Source: Planctomycetota bacterium | Lineage (GTDB): Bacteria > Planctomycetota > Planctomycetia > Gemmatales > Gemmataceae | Length of the DNA: 60,706 nucleotides | Direction of reading: 5' to 3' | NCBI GenBank assembly: GCA_003671255.1 | Contig: QWPF01000007.1 | Span: 1 to 60,706, forward strand | Shown: positions 24,524 to 33,634 of the stretch, piece by piece | How the letters are laid out: every line of letters begins with the position of its first letter | Numbering within the stretch: position 1 is the first letter of the stretch | Notes under the pieces: model-generated | What the model saw: only the letters and a program-made list of their open reading frames with translations | Database searches by the model: none | Told to the model about the DNA's origin: nothing | Program-made: the position numbers and the translations under genes

Positions 24524-27349
24524 TTACTCCCCTGCGACTACTCTGGAAAGTTCTTCATCGATGGCTTTCATCTCGTCGCTTTCCTTATTGGATTGCCACC
24601 AAGCCCAAGCAACAGCAATCAGGCCTACGCCAAGAATGGCAATGCCAATGGTGTAGCGTTGGCCAACAATATTGCCATCTTTGAGATTGTAATTCATAAC
24701 CAGTGGTAGAATTAAAAGACTAACCATGTTCATAACTTTGATAAGAGGGTTGATAGCAGGGCCAGCGGTATCTTTAAGAGGATCGCCAACCGTATCGCCT
24801 GTAACCGAAGCCTTATGAGCTTCAGAACCCTTACCAGATGTTGAAGTTTTAGGTTGGTCTTCGATAGTTTTCTTTGCGTTATCCCAAGCACCACCTGCGT
24901 TAGCCATGAAAACGGCAAGCATCTGGCCGATGAGAATCATACCAGCAAGGAAACCGCCAAGGGCATAAGGCCCCATGGCAAAACCAACAACAACAGGAGC
25001 AAAGATTGCTAATAAACCAGGTCCAACGAGTTCTTTCTGAGCAGTACTGGTACAAATATCAACCACTCTGCCGTAGTTTGGCCTTTTCGTTCCAGCCCAG
25101 ATTTCTTTATCACGGAATTGAGCACGACATTCTTGAACGATCAAGAATGCAGCGCGACCAACTGCTCGGATAGTCATACTGCTGAAAAGGAAAGGAACCG
25201 CACCACCCAAAAGCATACCGATGAATACATAAGAATCAGCAAGATTGAGCTTGGCAGCCCCTTCAGCAAATTCAGCAGCACTCAGCGTGGTGATAGCATC
25301 TTCGCCTTTTCCTGTTGCTACCACAGCGATAAAGCTGGCAAACAACGAGACTGCAGCAAGAACAGCAGAACCAATAGCAATACCCTTGGTAATAGCCTTG
25401 GTGGTATTCCCCACGGCATCAAGATCTGCAAGGGTCTGACGAGCAATTTTATAATCTTCTTCATTCATGTAGTTAGGGTCTTCAGGAGGCAAAGGCTGGT
25501 TGTTCTGGTCACGATTGTAACCCATTTCACCAATACCGTTTGCGTTGTCAGCAATGGGGCCAAAAACATCCATACTAATGATGTTGCCTGTTAAGGTAAG
25601 CATGCCGATGCCACACATTGCAACGCCATAAGCAATAAAGATGGGGTTGGTGCCGCTGTAGACCAAAACGGACCCGAGAAGGGCGACCGAAATAATCAAC
25701 ACAGACCAAACGGCACTTTCATAACCAAGTGCAATACCGGAAATGATGTTGGTTGCATGCCCAGTACGACAAGACTTCGCCAGTTGTTTGACGGGATCGT
25801 GCTCAGTGCTGGTCCAGTAATCGGTACACCAGTGAAGTGCAAGAGCTAGGGCAATACCAATCAAGCAGGTTAGGATAGGGCGATAATCAAAGCCTACATA
25901 AAGTGGCATGTAATTTTGAGCAACCTTGACCAAATCTTCGGAAGCAATTTTCGCTTGGCTATCAGGAGAAGACTTCTTCCAGATCAAATTCAAATCAGCA
26001 ACATATTTATCACGAGCTACAGAATAGTTATCCCGGGCGACTTGATCAAGTTTTTTAAGTTCATCCCTGGATTTGATAACTAGGGGCACCAGAGTTGAAC
26101 CGGCGTTGGCCTTTGTTAGGCTTTCAACAAAGCTTGGTTCAGTATAAAGCCCGCGTTTTATGGATTCACCGATCAAATATTCTGGAGTTGGGCGAAGATA
26201 CAATGCACCCAAGCCACAGATCGCAATAACACTGATGAGCGCACCCAACCAAAAACCGTTGGTAACAGCAGCCATGGCTGCCTTAACCCCTTGAGATTTT
26301 TCAGCTTTAACTTGGGAAGTTGAAATGATACTTCCAATAACACCAATGGCATGAACCAAAAGTGGGAAGATAACACCCATGTGCCCAAAGCTAGCAAGAC
26401 CTAAAATAAGTGCTGCAACAATGGTAACTTCATAGCTTTCGAAAATATCCGCAGCCATACCTGCGCAATCGCCAACATTATCGCCAACATTATCAGCAAT
26501 TGTTGCAGCATTTCTTGGATCATCTTCAGGGATACCCGCTTCGATTTTACCAACAAGATCTGCACCAACATCCGCAGCCTTGGTGTAAATACCACCCCCA
26601 ACACGCATGAATAACGCCAGCAAGGTTCCACCAAATCCGAAGCCAAGAAGAACTTCGAAGGCTTTCTCACCATAGTAAAGGAAAATGAGCGTGCCACCAA
26701 GAAGGCCAAGGCCATCGGTTAACATGCCCGTTACGGTTCCGGAACGATAACCAATCTGCAGTGCCATGCCGAAGCCGTTTTCTCTAGAGCGTGCAGCAGT
26801 TGCAACTTTAAGATTTCCAATGGTTGCCATGCTCATACCGAAATAACCAACCATTGCACTGAAAATAGAACCCATAAGGAATGCGATACCACGGCCGATA
26901 GCGATTTGCTTTTCGGTGTTGTTGTCAGGTTCGTGCCAAGGCCATTTGGTAACAGTAAGAACAACAGCAAGAATTAAAATGAGCCAGATAATAACTTTAA
27001 ATTGTCTGGAAAGATAAGCGTTTGCGCCTTCGCGGACAGCCTTGGCAATTTCCTGCATTACAGGGGTGCCATTAGGTTGGCTGTTAACATAGTTTGCAAG
27101 GATTTTAGCGTAAAAGAGCCCAGATAAAGCAACGCATAGATTAACAACAAGTGCGATCTTTTCGAATGTAGTGAAGTTAGAATCACTGCTGAAAAGGCTG
27201 AAGGGGTGCCAATTGTCACCGCCCTCGCCGGTTCCTCCAGTGCCAATGCCGCTAGCGCCCATAAGGCCCAAAGCAAGAAACCCTACCATCATCCAAAGCC
27301 CTCTGGGGGCAAAAGGTTTTGTCTTCCGTGAAAAAATCTTCATCATCAT
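24524..27349 (-). CDS. hppA: Membrane-bound ion-translocating pyrophosphatase
   Basis: A 941-residue integral membrane pyrophosphatase that couples PPi hydrolysis to H+ or Na+ export. The catalytic region is at 260-300: DVGADLVGKIEAG, DDPRNAATIADNVGDNVGD. A second set of acidic motifs, DNANGIGEM (601-609) and DNAKKTIED near the C-terminus, is present. GNTTKA (647-652) has Lys at the position that is Ala in potassium-dependent enzymes, so it is probably of the K+-independent, H+-pumping type. The protein is longer than the usual 650-800: an N-terminal extension of about 55 residues and a hydrophilic insert at about 385-485 account for this. AAGGAAATT precedes the ATG. Confidence 0.93.
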   Translation of the reverse strand: MMMKIFSRKTKPFAPRGLWMMVGFLALGLMGASGIGTGGTGEGGDNWHPFSLFSSDSNFTTFEKIALVVNLCVALSGLFYAKILANYVNSQPNGTPVMQEIAKAVREGANAYLSRQFKVIIWLILILAVVLTVTKWPWHEPDNNTEKQIAIGRGIAFLMGSIFSAMVGYFGMSMATIGNLKVATAARSRENGFGMALQIGYRSGTVTGMLTDGLGLLGGTLIFLYYGEKAFEVLLGFGFGGTLLALFMRVGGGIYTKAADVGADLVGKIEAGIPEDDPRNAATIADNVGDNVGDCAGMAADIFESYEVTIVAALILGLASFGHMGVIFPLLVHAIGVIGSIISTSQVKAEKSQGVKAAMAAVTNGFWLGALISVIAICGLGALYLRPTPEYLIGESIKRGLYTEPSFVESLTKANAGSTLVPLVIKSRDELKKLDQVARDNYSVARDKYVADLNLIWKKSSPDSQAKIASEDLVKVAQNYMPLYVGFDYRPILTCLIGIALALALHWCTDYWTSTEHDPVKQLAKSCRTGHATNIISGIALGYESAVWSVLIISVALLGSVLVYSGTNPIFIAYGVAMCGIGMLTLTGNIISMDVFGPIADNANGIGEMGYNRDQNNQPLPPEDPNYMNEEDYKIARQTLADLDAVGNTTKAITKGIAIGSAVLAAVSLFASFIAVVATGKGEDAITTLSAAEFAEGAAKLNLADSYVFIGMLLGGAVPFLFSSMTIRAVGRAAFLIVQECRAQFRDKEIWAGTKRPNYGRVVDICTSTAQKELVGPGLLAIFAPVVVGFAMGPYALGGFLAGMILIGQMLAVFMANAGGAWDNAKKTIEDQPKTSTSGKGSEAHKASVTGDTVGDPLKDTAGPAINPLIKVMNMVSLLILPLVMNYNLKDGNIVGQRYTIGIAILGVGLIAVAWAWWQSNKESDEMKAIDEELSRVVAGE

Positions 27350-27546
27350 AATTTCCTTACTATTCTCTCAAAGTCAGTTCTAAATAACCACGACCTAAAC
27401 GACATCATGGCAATAACTTGTCTCGAAGGAAACAAGAAATTCAAAAAAAACACTTATCTCAGCAACGAGCTGAAATCTATGCCGTACTCATCACCTATTA
27501 ACAAATCAAAATACAAAGGTAAAGTAAGTGGAAGAACGGTCGATGT

Positions 27547-28485
27547 CTACAAGTATTTTAAAATCTGTTCGTGGAAATTCAATTTCACCTGTTTTTGCCA
27601 GTAGGCAAGTAACTGATCATTAAACCATTTTGACTGGCTAAGCTGGATTCCATTGAGGCTTTTTACGGGTGCAAAACAAAAGGAATTGCTCGTGATCAAT
27701 GCGGCATCGTCAGGCCTTACTTCTGAAGGCAAAATGTCTGCTTCAAGCCAAGGGAATCCCGAATCCTTTGCAAATGATTTAACTATGCGCAGGGCAATTC
27801 CATCCAAAACTTTTTCAGGTTTCGGGGTTAAAATCTTGAGGTCTGCACCACTTTTGGAAGCATCTTGAAGAATTATTAAATTCGAAGATGCAGTCTCTGT
27901 GAGAAAGCCATTTTCATCAAGCAATAAAGCCATGGCTGTTGCTGATCGTTTTTTGACTTCCCTTTCAGCAATCCACCAATGCATCCTGCTGCGCTGTTTG
28001 ATGGAAGGATTAATGGATAAAGGTGAGGGCTGCAAAATGGAACTGGTGAGTAATTCGACCCCATGTTCCACCCAAGGCCGATATCGAAGAAAAGGAAGTT
28101 TGAAAGTGTGCATTCCTAAGGTAGGTAAACCATCGCCTGCCCCGCCAGGTTCACCCAAATAAAACCCAATCGGCCCGGCCGTTGCGAATAGCACCAAGGC
28201 CAGATCTTCCTCAGGTTTTAGAAGCAGGCAGTTTCTTTCAATCAATTCTTCAGCAGATTTTACCAATTCTACTTCACTTGTTTTTATGCCGATAAAACAT
28301 GCTTCGCAATGAGCCATGAATCGTTGGATGTGTTCCTTAAGCATAAAAGGTTTGTGCGCAAACGAACGGCTCATATCCGTAACGGTGGCGCCCATGACAA
28401 AGCCTGCATCATGAAGAGTAAGCACAGCTTCAGATTGAGGGATAAAGTTGCCATTGATCCAAGCTAGATTCGAATTATTATCCAC
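27547..28485 (-). CDS. Class IV aminotransferase (IlvE/PabC-like)
   Basis: A 312-residue PLP enzyme of fold type IV. It opens AWINGNFIPQSEAVLTLHDAGFVMG and shows the expected PLP lysine at Lys163 (SIKQRSRMHWWIAERE) and the cofactor-phosphate segment LTETASSNLI. The family includes branched-chain aminotransferase, D-amino acid aminotransferase and 4-amino-4-deoxychorismate lyase; sequence alone does not separate them, and the LTETASSNL segment is shared by all. It starts 24 bases downstream of waaA on the same strand, so the two are probably co-transcribed. About 200 bases without a gene lie between it and hppA. Confidence 0.82.
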   Translation of the reverse strand: MDNNSNLAWINGNFIPQSEAVLTLHDAGFVMGATVTDMSRSFAHKPFMLKEHIQRFMAHCEACFIGIKTSEVELVKSAEELIERNCLLLKPEEDLALVLFATAGPIGFYLGEPGGAGDGLPTLGMHTFKLPFLRYRPWVEHGVELLTSSILQPSPLSINPSIKQRSRMHWWIAEREVKKRSATAMALLLDENGFLTETASSNLIILQDASKSGADLKILTPKPEKVLDGIALRIVKSFAKDSGFPWLEADILPSEVRPDDAALITSNSFCFAPVKSLNGIQLSQSKWFNDQLLAYWQKQVKLNFHEQILKYL

Positions 28486-28509
28486 AAAGAATAACCCTGA
28501 TCACAGAGA

Positions 28510-29817
28510 TTATGCAGCCAGATTGCGTGAATCATGGCAAAGGAAGTCTTCAAGCATAAGAATAGTTTTAGCAGTAGCACCTTGTTGAGAGATAACAAAA
28601 TCTTTGGCTTTCTGGCCCATTTGTATTCTTAATGATTCATTGGCAAGCAATGTTCGAGCGGTGTAAAGAAGGGAATCAGGCGAAGAAATCATGGAGGCAC
28701 CGCCCGCATGAATAAGCTGCTCAGCAACCTGCTTGAAATTCCAGATTTTATCACCGAAGAAAACAGCGCTGCCATAGGCCGCAGGTTCAATCATATTCTG
28801 CCCGCCTCTTTTTCCGTCCATGCTGCCACCAACAAAAGCAATATCAGCGAGGCCCCAGACAAAGCGAAGTTCACCCAAAGTATCAACAAGAATAATGGAA
28901 TCGTCAGGCGCTACTGCGGGACCAAGATCAGATCTGTTTTTAAAAGGTAATCCAGTAAGTTCGATTTGCTTTCTTACCTGATTGAAAAGGTCGGGCTGCC
29001 TAGGAACAAGAATCAATCGTAAGAGAGGGAATTCTTTTTTTAATACGAGGTAAGCGTTAAGCAGATATTGCTCTTCAGGTGCCTGAGTGCTGCCAGCGAC
29101 CCAGACAAGTTCATTAGGTTTGATAGCAAACATGGCTTTGAATTTTTCGATGTTAGGAGCGTTGCGAGAAAAAGTAACCCCATCGAATTTTATAGACCCG
29201 GTAACTCTGGTAGCAGAGGGAGAAACCCCGATGCGATGCAGAAAATGTTCGGTTTCAATGTTTTGAAGAGCAAAGGCGCTGATTTTAGAAAAGAAAGCTT
29301 TGGCAACCCAAGGAAAGTTTAAGTAACGCGCCTGAGTTCGCGGGCTCATCCGTCCATTAATAACCGAGACAGGAAGGTGTTTGACTTTACAACACTGAAG
29401 GAAGTTAGGCCAAAGTTCACTTTCTGCCAAAACAATAAGATCGGGCTTGATTTGTGAAAGAGCCTTGTTGATTGCCCAGCTGAAATCAAGTGGGAAAAGA
29501 AACACATGAAGTCCTTTAAAACACTTCTGTGCTTCTAAAAGCCCGTTGTCTGTTGATGAAGATACGACACAAAGCCAATCGGGCTTGGAAGCTTGAATGC
29601 TAGAAACCAACTGGCGTAGGAGATGGATTTCTCCAACACTCACCCCATGAAACCAAACGGTTTTGGAATCGGAAGAAGTGTTTAAGAACTTGGAGTTACC
29701 CGTAAAGCGAGTAGCGAAATTATGAAAGGAACGGCCCTTCCACCAGAAACGCCATGCAAGCCAGGGCGACGCGAGAACAAGGGCCAAGAGATAAAAGGAA
29801 TTTAAAAAGAGGCTCAT
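28510..29817 (-). CDS. waaA: 3-deoxy-D-manno-octulosonic acid (Kdo) transferase
   Basis: A 435-residue GT30-family glycosyltransferase with an N-terminal membrane anchor (about residues 5-25). Key segments are WFHGVSVGEI (51-60 region), VLAESELWPNFL, SVINGRMSPRT, VTGSIKFDG, WVAGSTQAPEE and the nucleotide-sugar site VDTLGELRFVWGLADIAFVGGS. It transfers Kdo from CMP-Kdo to lipid A precursor at the inner membrane. It lies 40 bases after secA and before the aminotransferase gene. Together with kdsD and kdsC at 48852-50446 it shows that the organism makes Kdo and attaches it to lipid A. Confidence 0.93.
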   Translation of the reverse strand: MSLFLNSFYLLALVLASPWLAWRFWWKGRSFHNFATRFTGNSKFLNTSSDSKTVWFHGVSVGEIHLLRQLVSSIQASKPDWLCVVSSSTDNGLLEAQKCFKGLHVFLFPLDFSWAINKALSQIKPDLIVLAESELWPNFLQCCKVKHLPVSVINGRMSPRTQARYLNFPWVAKAFFSKISAFALQNIETEHFLHRIGVSPSATRVTGSIKFDGVTFSRNAPNIEKFKAMFAIKPNELVWVAGSTQAPEEQYLLNAYLVLKKEFPLLRLILVPRQPDLFNQVRKQIELTGLPFKNRSDLGPAVAPDDSIILVDTLGELRFVWGLADIAFVGGSMDGKRGGQNMIEPAAYGSAVFFGDKIWNFKQVAEQLIHAGGASMISSPDSLLYTARTLLANESLRIQMGQKAKDFVISQQGATAKTILMLEDFLCHDSRNLAA

Positions 29818-29857
29818 GGGATTCCTTCCCTAAATTCCTTTCATACGAGATGCAGTG

Positions 29858-32800
29858 CTAAACCGCATTAGTGCGCATACAACAGTTTTTAAACTTCTTG
29901 CCACTACCACAAGAGCAGGGGTCGTTTCTGCCGATTCGTTCGCCAAAGTTCCTGATGGTTTCAACCTTTTTTTCTTGCTTGATTTCTTCGGGGGCGCCAC
30001 TTGATTGAGCTTCGGGAGCTTGCAGTCTGGGTGCAGATTCATGAGTTGCAGAACCAATAACCCAAACGGTATCTTGAACTTCATCAGCATCTTCCATGCG
30101 GAAAACAATCTCGCTGACTCTTTCTTCAACACCTTCCCACATACCTTCAAATTCTTTCATACCCTCGCGCTTATAAACAGTCTTGGGGTCTTCTTGGGCA
30201 TAACCTCGTAATCCCACGGTTGATCGTAAATGATCCATCACATAAAGATGATTTTTCCAAGTACTATCGAGTTGGGCGAGAACCAATCCCCGCTCCATGA
30301 TGCGCATTTCAGGGCGATAGTGATCATCAAAGATGTTCCACATGATCTGCCTAGCAGCATCTTGCGAAACGCCAGTCAGTTTTTCTGTAGGAATTTCGAT
30401 TTGAAGCTGAGTGCGCATGTAATCGCAAAGGTCTTTGGCATCGCCATCTTCGGAAACCTGTGTGCCATGAAATGCCTCTGCAAGTTTCAGGTCGATATCA
30501 GCCTGCCCGATTTCGGGCATTGCTTTGAAACTGACTTGAACAAGCATCTGTTGGATTTCAGCACGAGAAAGAGTGCGGAAGTTTTCTTCTGAAAGATCGC
30601 TAGCAAACTGGTGGAATCTGGATTGGGCCCACTTGTATAAGCCTTCACGATTGTACTTCTGGCTTCCTGGAACAGCTTGCGAACTGGTGCCCTCATTCAT
30701 GAATTTAGCCATGCCCGCAGCAACAGGGAATGTAATTTCCTTTTGGCGATAAAGCTCCTTGGCTTTCCCAACCAGGATTTTTTCAACTTCGGTGGGAGTT
30801 TGATTAGGAAGGCTACTTTCAGGAACATCGATCTGAAACTTTAATTTCATCCAGTTTAATAAGGATGATAAACCCCACTTGGGTTGAAGTAAAATGGAGC
30901 CCTCTTGAAGGCTTATTTTTTCAACGGAGTCTTCTGTTTGCTTGGCAAGGTATTCGACAAGATCGCTTTTGCCCACAGATTTAAGGGTTTTCTCTGCGTT
31001 TTCAAGTTCCCAGCGTTTGTTAACCTGATTAGTGAGCGCTTGCCAGTTCCATTCACTTTCATCATCGGCCCCAAGGTTTTCTTCGATGAAATCCTGGAGC
31101 TGGGTTAGGGTTACCGAGTGTGCCTTATTCTTGGCGTAAAGTTCTGCTTCTTCAAAAGTGGAACGGTCAAAGTCCGAGCCTTTGAATTCCACGCCAAGCT
31201 TATCAGAGGCATATTGCGCAAAACTATCAGGACCATATTTGCGATCTAGAAAACGATCGATTGCCATTTTAATTTGATGCGCAATCATCCCGACGATGCG
31301 AATCTTGCAATTGGTGTCGTTTAAGATTTCCTGACGATACCCGTAAACCCTGCGCCTCTGGGTGTCCATGACCTCATCGTATTCGAGGAGATGTTTTCTG
31401 CTTTCGAAGTGTCTTTCCTCAACTTTTTTCTGGGCTTTTTGAATCTGCCTGCTGACCATAGGGCTTTCAATAGCTTGGCCTTCTTCCATACCCAACCTTG
31501 TTAAAACATTGGCAACCCATTCGCCCATGAAAATACGCATGAGATCATCTTGAAGCGAAAGATAAAAACGGCTGGAACCTGGGTCGCCTTGCCTGCCTGC
31601 TCGACCACGCAATTGGTTGTCAATTCTGCGTGAGTCATGTCGTTCAGTTCCAACGATATGCAAGCCGCCTAAATCTTTAACCTTGCGCCCCTCTTCCTTC
31701 GTTTTTTCTTTGGCTTCGATGTCTGCGATGATGATTTTCCACTCGTCTTCAGGGACATCCAATCGAGATGCATATTTGGTTTTAAGAACGGCCCAAGCCA
31801 TGGCTTCGGGATTTCCCCCAAGAATAATATCGGTGCCTCGCCCCGCCATGTTTGTCGCAATGGTTAGTGCGCCAATTCTTCCTGCTTGAGAAACGATTTC
31901 CGATTCGCGTGCAGCGTGTTCGGGGAGTGCGTTAAGAAGTTCGTGCTTGATGCCTTTTCGCTTTAAGAGTTCGCTAAGCTTGATGGATTTATCAACATCG
32001 GTGGTGCCAATAAGAATGGGCCTGCCTGTTTCGTGAACCTCAACAACTTCCTCGACTACCGCTTTCCATTTTTCTTTTTCGCTGCGGAATACGGTGTCCG
32101 CATGATTTATGCGAATTAAAGGCCTGTTTGTTGGGATTGCGTAAACTTCAAGCCCGTAGATTTTCCAGAATTCATCCGCTTCGGTCATCGCGGTGCCTGT
32201 CATCCCGCAAACCTTTTTGTAAAGCTTGAAGAAGTTCTGCAGGGTAATGGTTGCAAGCGTCTGGGTTTCTTCCTTGATTTTTACCCCTTCGCGGTAATGC
32301 TTGGCTTCGACCGCTTGATGCAAACCATCCGACCATTGCCTGCCAACCATTAACCGGCCAGTGAATTCATCGATGATGATGATGCTCATCTCGCCTGTTT
32401 CAGGATGGTTCATAACCGCATACTGTTTGTCTTTTTTATAAAGGTGGTGGCCCTTTAGGGAGTTATCAATGAGATGGGGCCATTCCATGTTTCCTGCAGT
32501 GTAAAAGCTTTCAACACCAGCAAGTTCTTCTGCTTTACGAATACCTTCATCGGTAAGATGGCAGGTATGTTCTTTTTCTTTGACTTCGAAAAACGGGCCG
32601 TTTAGGAATCCCGACTCCGCAGAATCTTTGTTGGCATTTCGTTGTAGGTCTGCTAATCGAACAGCGACTTCGTTTGCTTTGGTGTATTTTCGAAGATCGC
32701 TAAAAGCCTGACCAGAAATAATAAGTGGAGTTCGCGCTTCATCGATGAGAATGTTATCCACTTCATCGATAATGGCAAAATGCAGCCCTTTCTGACATTG

Positions 32801-33526
32801 CTGGCCATATGCATCGTAACTATTATCGCCCCATCGCGCAGGTTTCATGTTGTCGCGCAGGTAATCAAAACCAAATTCGCTGTTGGTGCCGTAGGTGATG
32901 TCGCATTCGTAAGCTTCGCGCCTTTGAACTGGATCCATATCGCTTTGTATGAACCCAGCAGTTAAACCGACCCCGCGGTAGATGGGAAGCATCCACTCGC
33001 AATCGCGTCTGGCGAGGTAATCATTGACGGTAATGACATGAACGCCTTTGCCTTCCAGAGCACGTAAAACAGCAGGAAGGGTTGCAACCAAAGTTTTACC
33101 TTCGCCTGTAACCATTTCTGAGATCATGCCCCGATGCAAGACAATACCGCCAAGCATCTGAACATCGAAGTGCCTCATGTTTTTGGATCTTCGAGCAGAT
33201 TCTCTACAGGCAGCAAAGGCAACCGGTAAAAGCGAATCCAAGGTCTCGCCTTGGGCAAGCCTGTCGCGAAGTTTGGATGCCATTTGCCTTAGTTCATCAT
33301 CGCTAAGGGCCAGCATTTCAGGTTCAACATCGTTAATTTTTGCTAGGAGGGTGCCCGGCGTGATTTTCGGAACGCTATCGGGTTTGTTGGAACGAACAAA
33401 ACCAAGAGATCTGATATATCGTTCGTTGTTATCGCCTAAGATGATAAGCAGTAATTTGCCAAACATTTCAGGGAAAGAGCTAACGAATTCGATTAATTTA
33501 TCAAGAAAGCTTGTCTGCACTGGCAT
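29858..33526 (-). CDS. secA: Preprotein translocase ATPase SecA (extended)
   Basis: A 1222-residue SecA, about 320 residues longer than the E. coli protein. Motifs in order: GEGKTLVATLPAVL (Walker A), VNDYLARRD, TYGTNSEFGFDYLRDN, AIIDEVDNILIDEARTPLII (Walker B DEVD), VCGMTGTA, TNMAGRGTDI, LRGRAGRQGDPG, and a C-terminal zinc site CSCGSGKKFKNCC. The additional length lies mostly in the C-terminal third, after the helical scaffold. It drives protein export through SecYEG. ATG 33526 is preceded by GAGGAGTGGCGCA; the frame extends 12 codons further. Confidence 0.97.
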   Translation of the reverse strand: MPVQTSFLDKLIEFVSSFPEMFGKLLLIILGDNNERYIRSLGFVRSNKPDSVPKITPGTLLAKINDVEPEMLALSDDELRQMASKLRDRLAQGETLDSLLPVAFAACRESARRSKNMRHFDVQMLGGIVLHRGMISEMVTGEGKTLVATLPAVLRALEGKGVHVITVNDYLARRDCEWMLPIYRGVGLTAGFIQSDMDPVQRREAYECDITYGTNSEFGFDYLRDNMKPARWGDNSYDAYGQQCQKGLHFAIIDEVDNILIDEARTPLIISGQAFSDLRKYTKANEVAVRLADLQRNANKDSAESGFLNGPFFEVKEKEHTCHLTDEGIRKAEELAGVESFYTAGNMEWPHLIDNSLKGHHLYKKDKQYAVMNHPETGEMSIIIIDEFTGRLMVGRQWSDGLHQAVEAKHYREGVKIKEETQTLATITLQNFFKLYKKVCGMTGTAMTEADEFWKIYGLEVYAIPTNRPLIRINHADTVFRSEKEKWKAVVEEVVEVHETGRPILIGTTDVDKSIKLSELLKRKGIKHELLNALPEHAARESEIVSQAGRIGALTIATNMAGRGTDIILGGNPEAMAWAVLKTKYASRLDVPEDEWKIIIADIEAKEKTKEEGRKVKDLGGLHIVGTERHDSRRIDNQLRGRAGRQGDPGSSRFYLSLQDDLMRIFMGEWVANVLTRLGMEEGQAIESPMVSRQIQKAQKKVEERHFESRKHLLEYDEVMDTQRRRVYGYRQEILNDTNCKIRIVGMIAHQIKMAIDRFLDRKYGPDSFAQYASDKLGVEFKGSDFDRSTFEEAELYAKNKAHSVTLTQLQDFIEENLGADDESEWNWQALTNQVNKRWELENAEKTLKSVGKSDLVEYLAKQTEDSVEKISLQEGSILLQPKWGLSSLLNWMKLKFQIDVPESSLPNQTPTEVEKILVGKAKELYRQKEITFPVAAGMAKFMNEGTSSQAVPGSQKYNREGLYKWAQSRFHQFASDLSEENFRTLSRAEIQQMLVQVSFKAMPEIGQADIDLKLAEAFHGTQVSEDGDAKDLCDYMRTQLQIEIPTEKLTGVSQDAARQIMWNIFDDHYRPEMRIMERGLVLAQLDSTWKNHLYVMDHLRSTVGLRGYAQEDPKTVYKREGMKEFEGMWEGVEERVSEIVFRMEDADEVQDTVWVIGSATHESAPRLQAPEAQSSGAPEEIKQEKKVETIRNFGERIGRNDPCSCGSGKKFKNCCMRTNAV

Positions 33527-33634
33527 TGCGCCACTCCTCAGAAAAAACAAAGCATACAACAATGTGGACGCAGTTCAATGATGCAAGTCTAGAAGGGATT
33601 GGTAGTTTCGGTCAATATGTAGAAGCATAATAAT

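Noticed and set aside
27350-27546. Small plus-strand gene (about 65 codons from 27407) between hppA and the aminotransferase
   Set aside because: No ribosome site, no recognisable protein, and it overlaps the aminotransferase gene end; I treat the region as leader of hppA.
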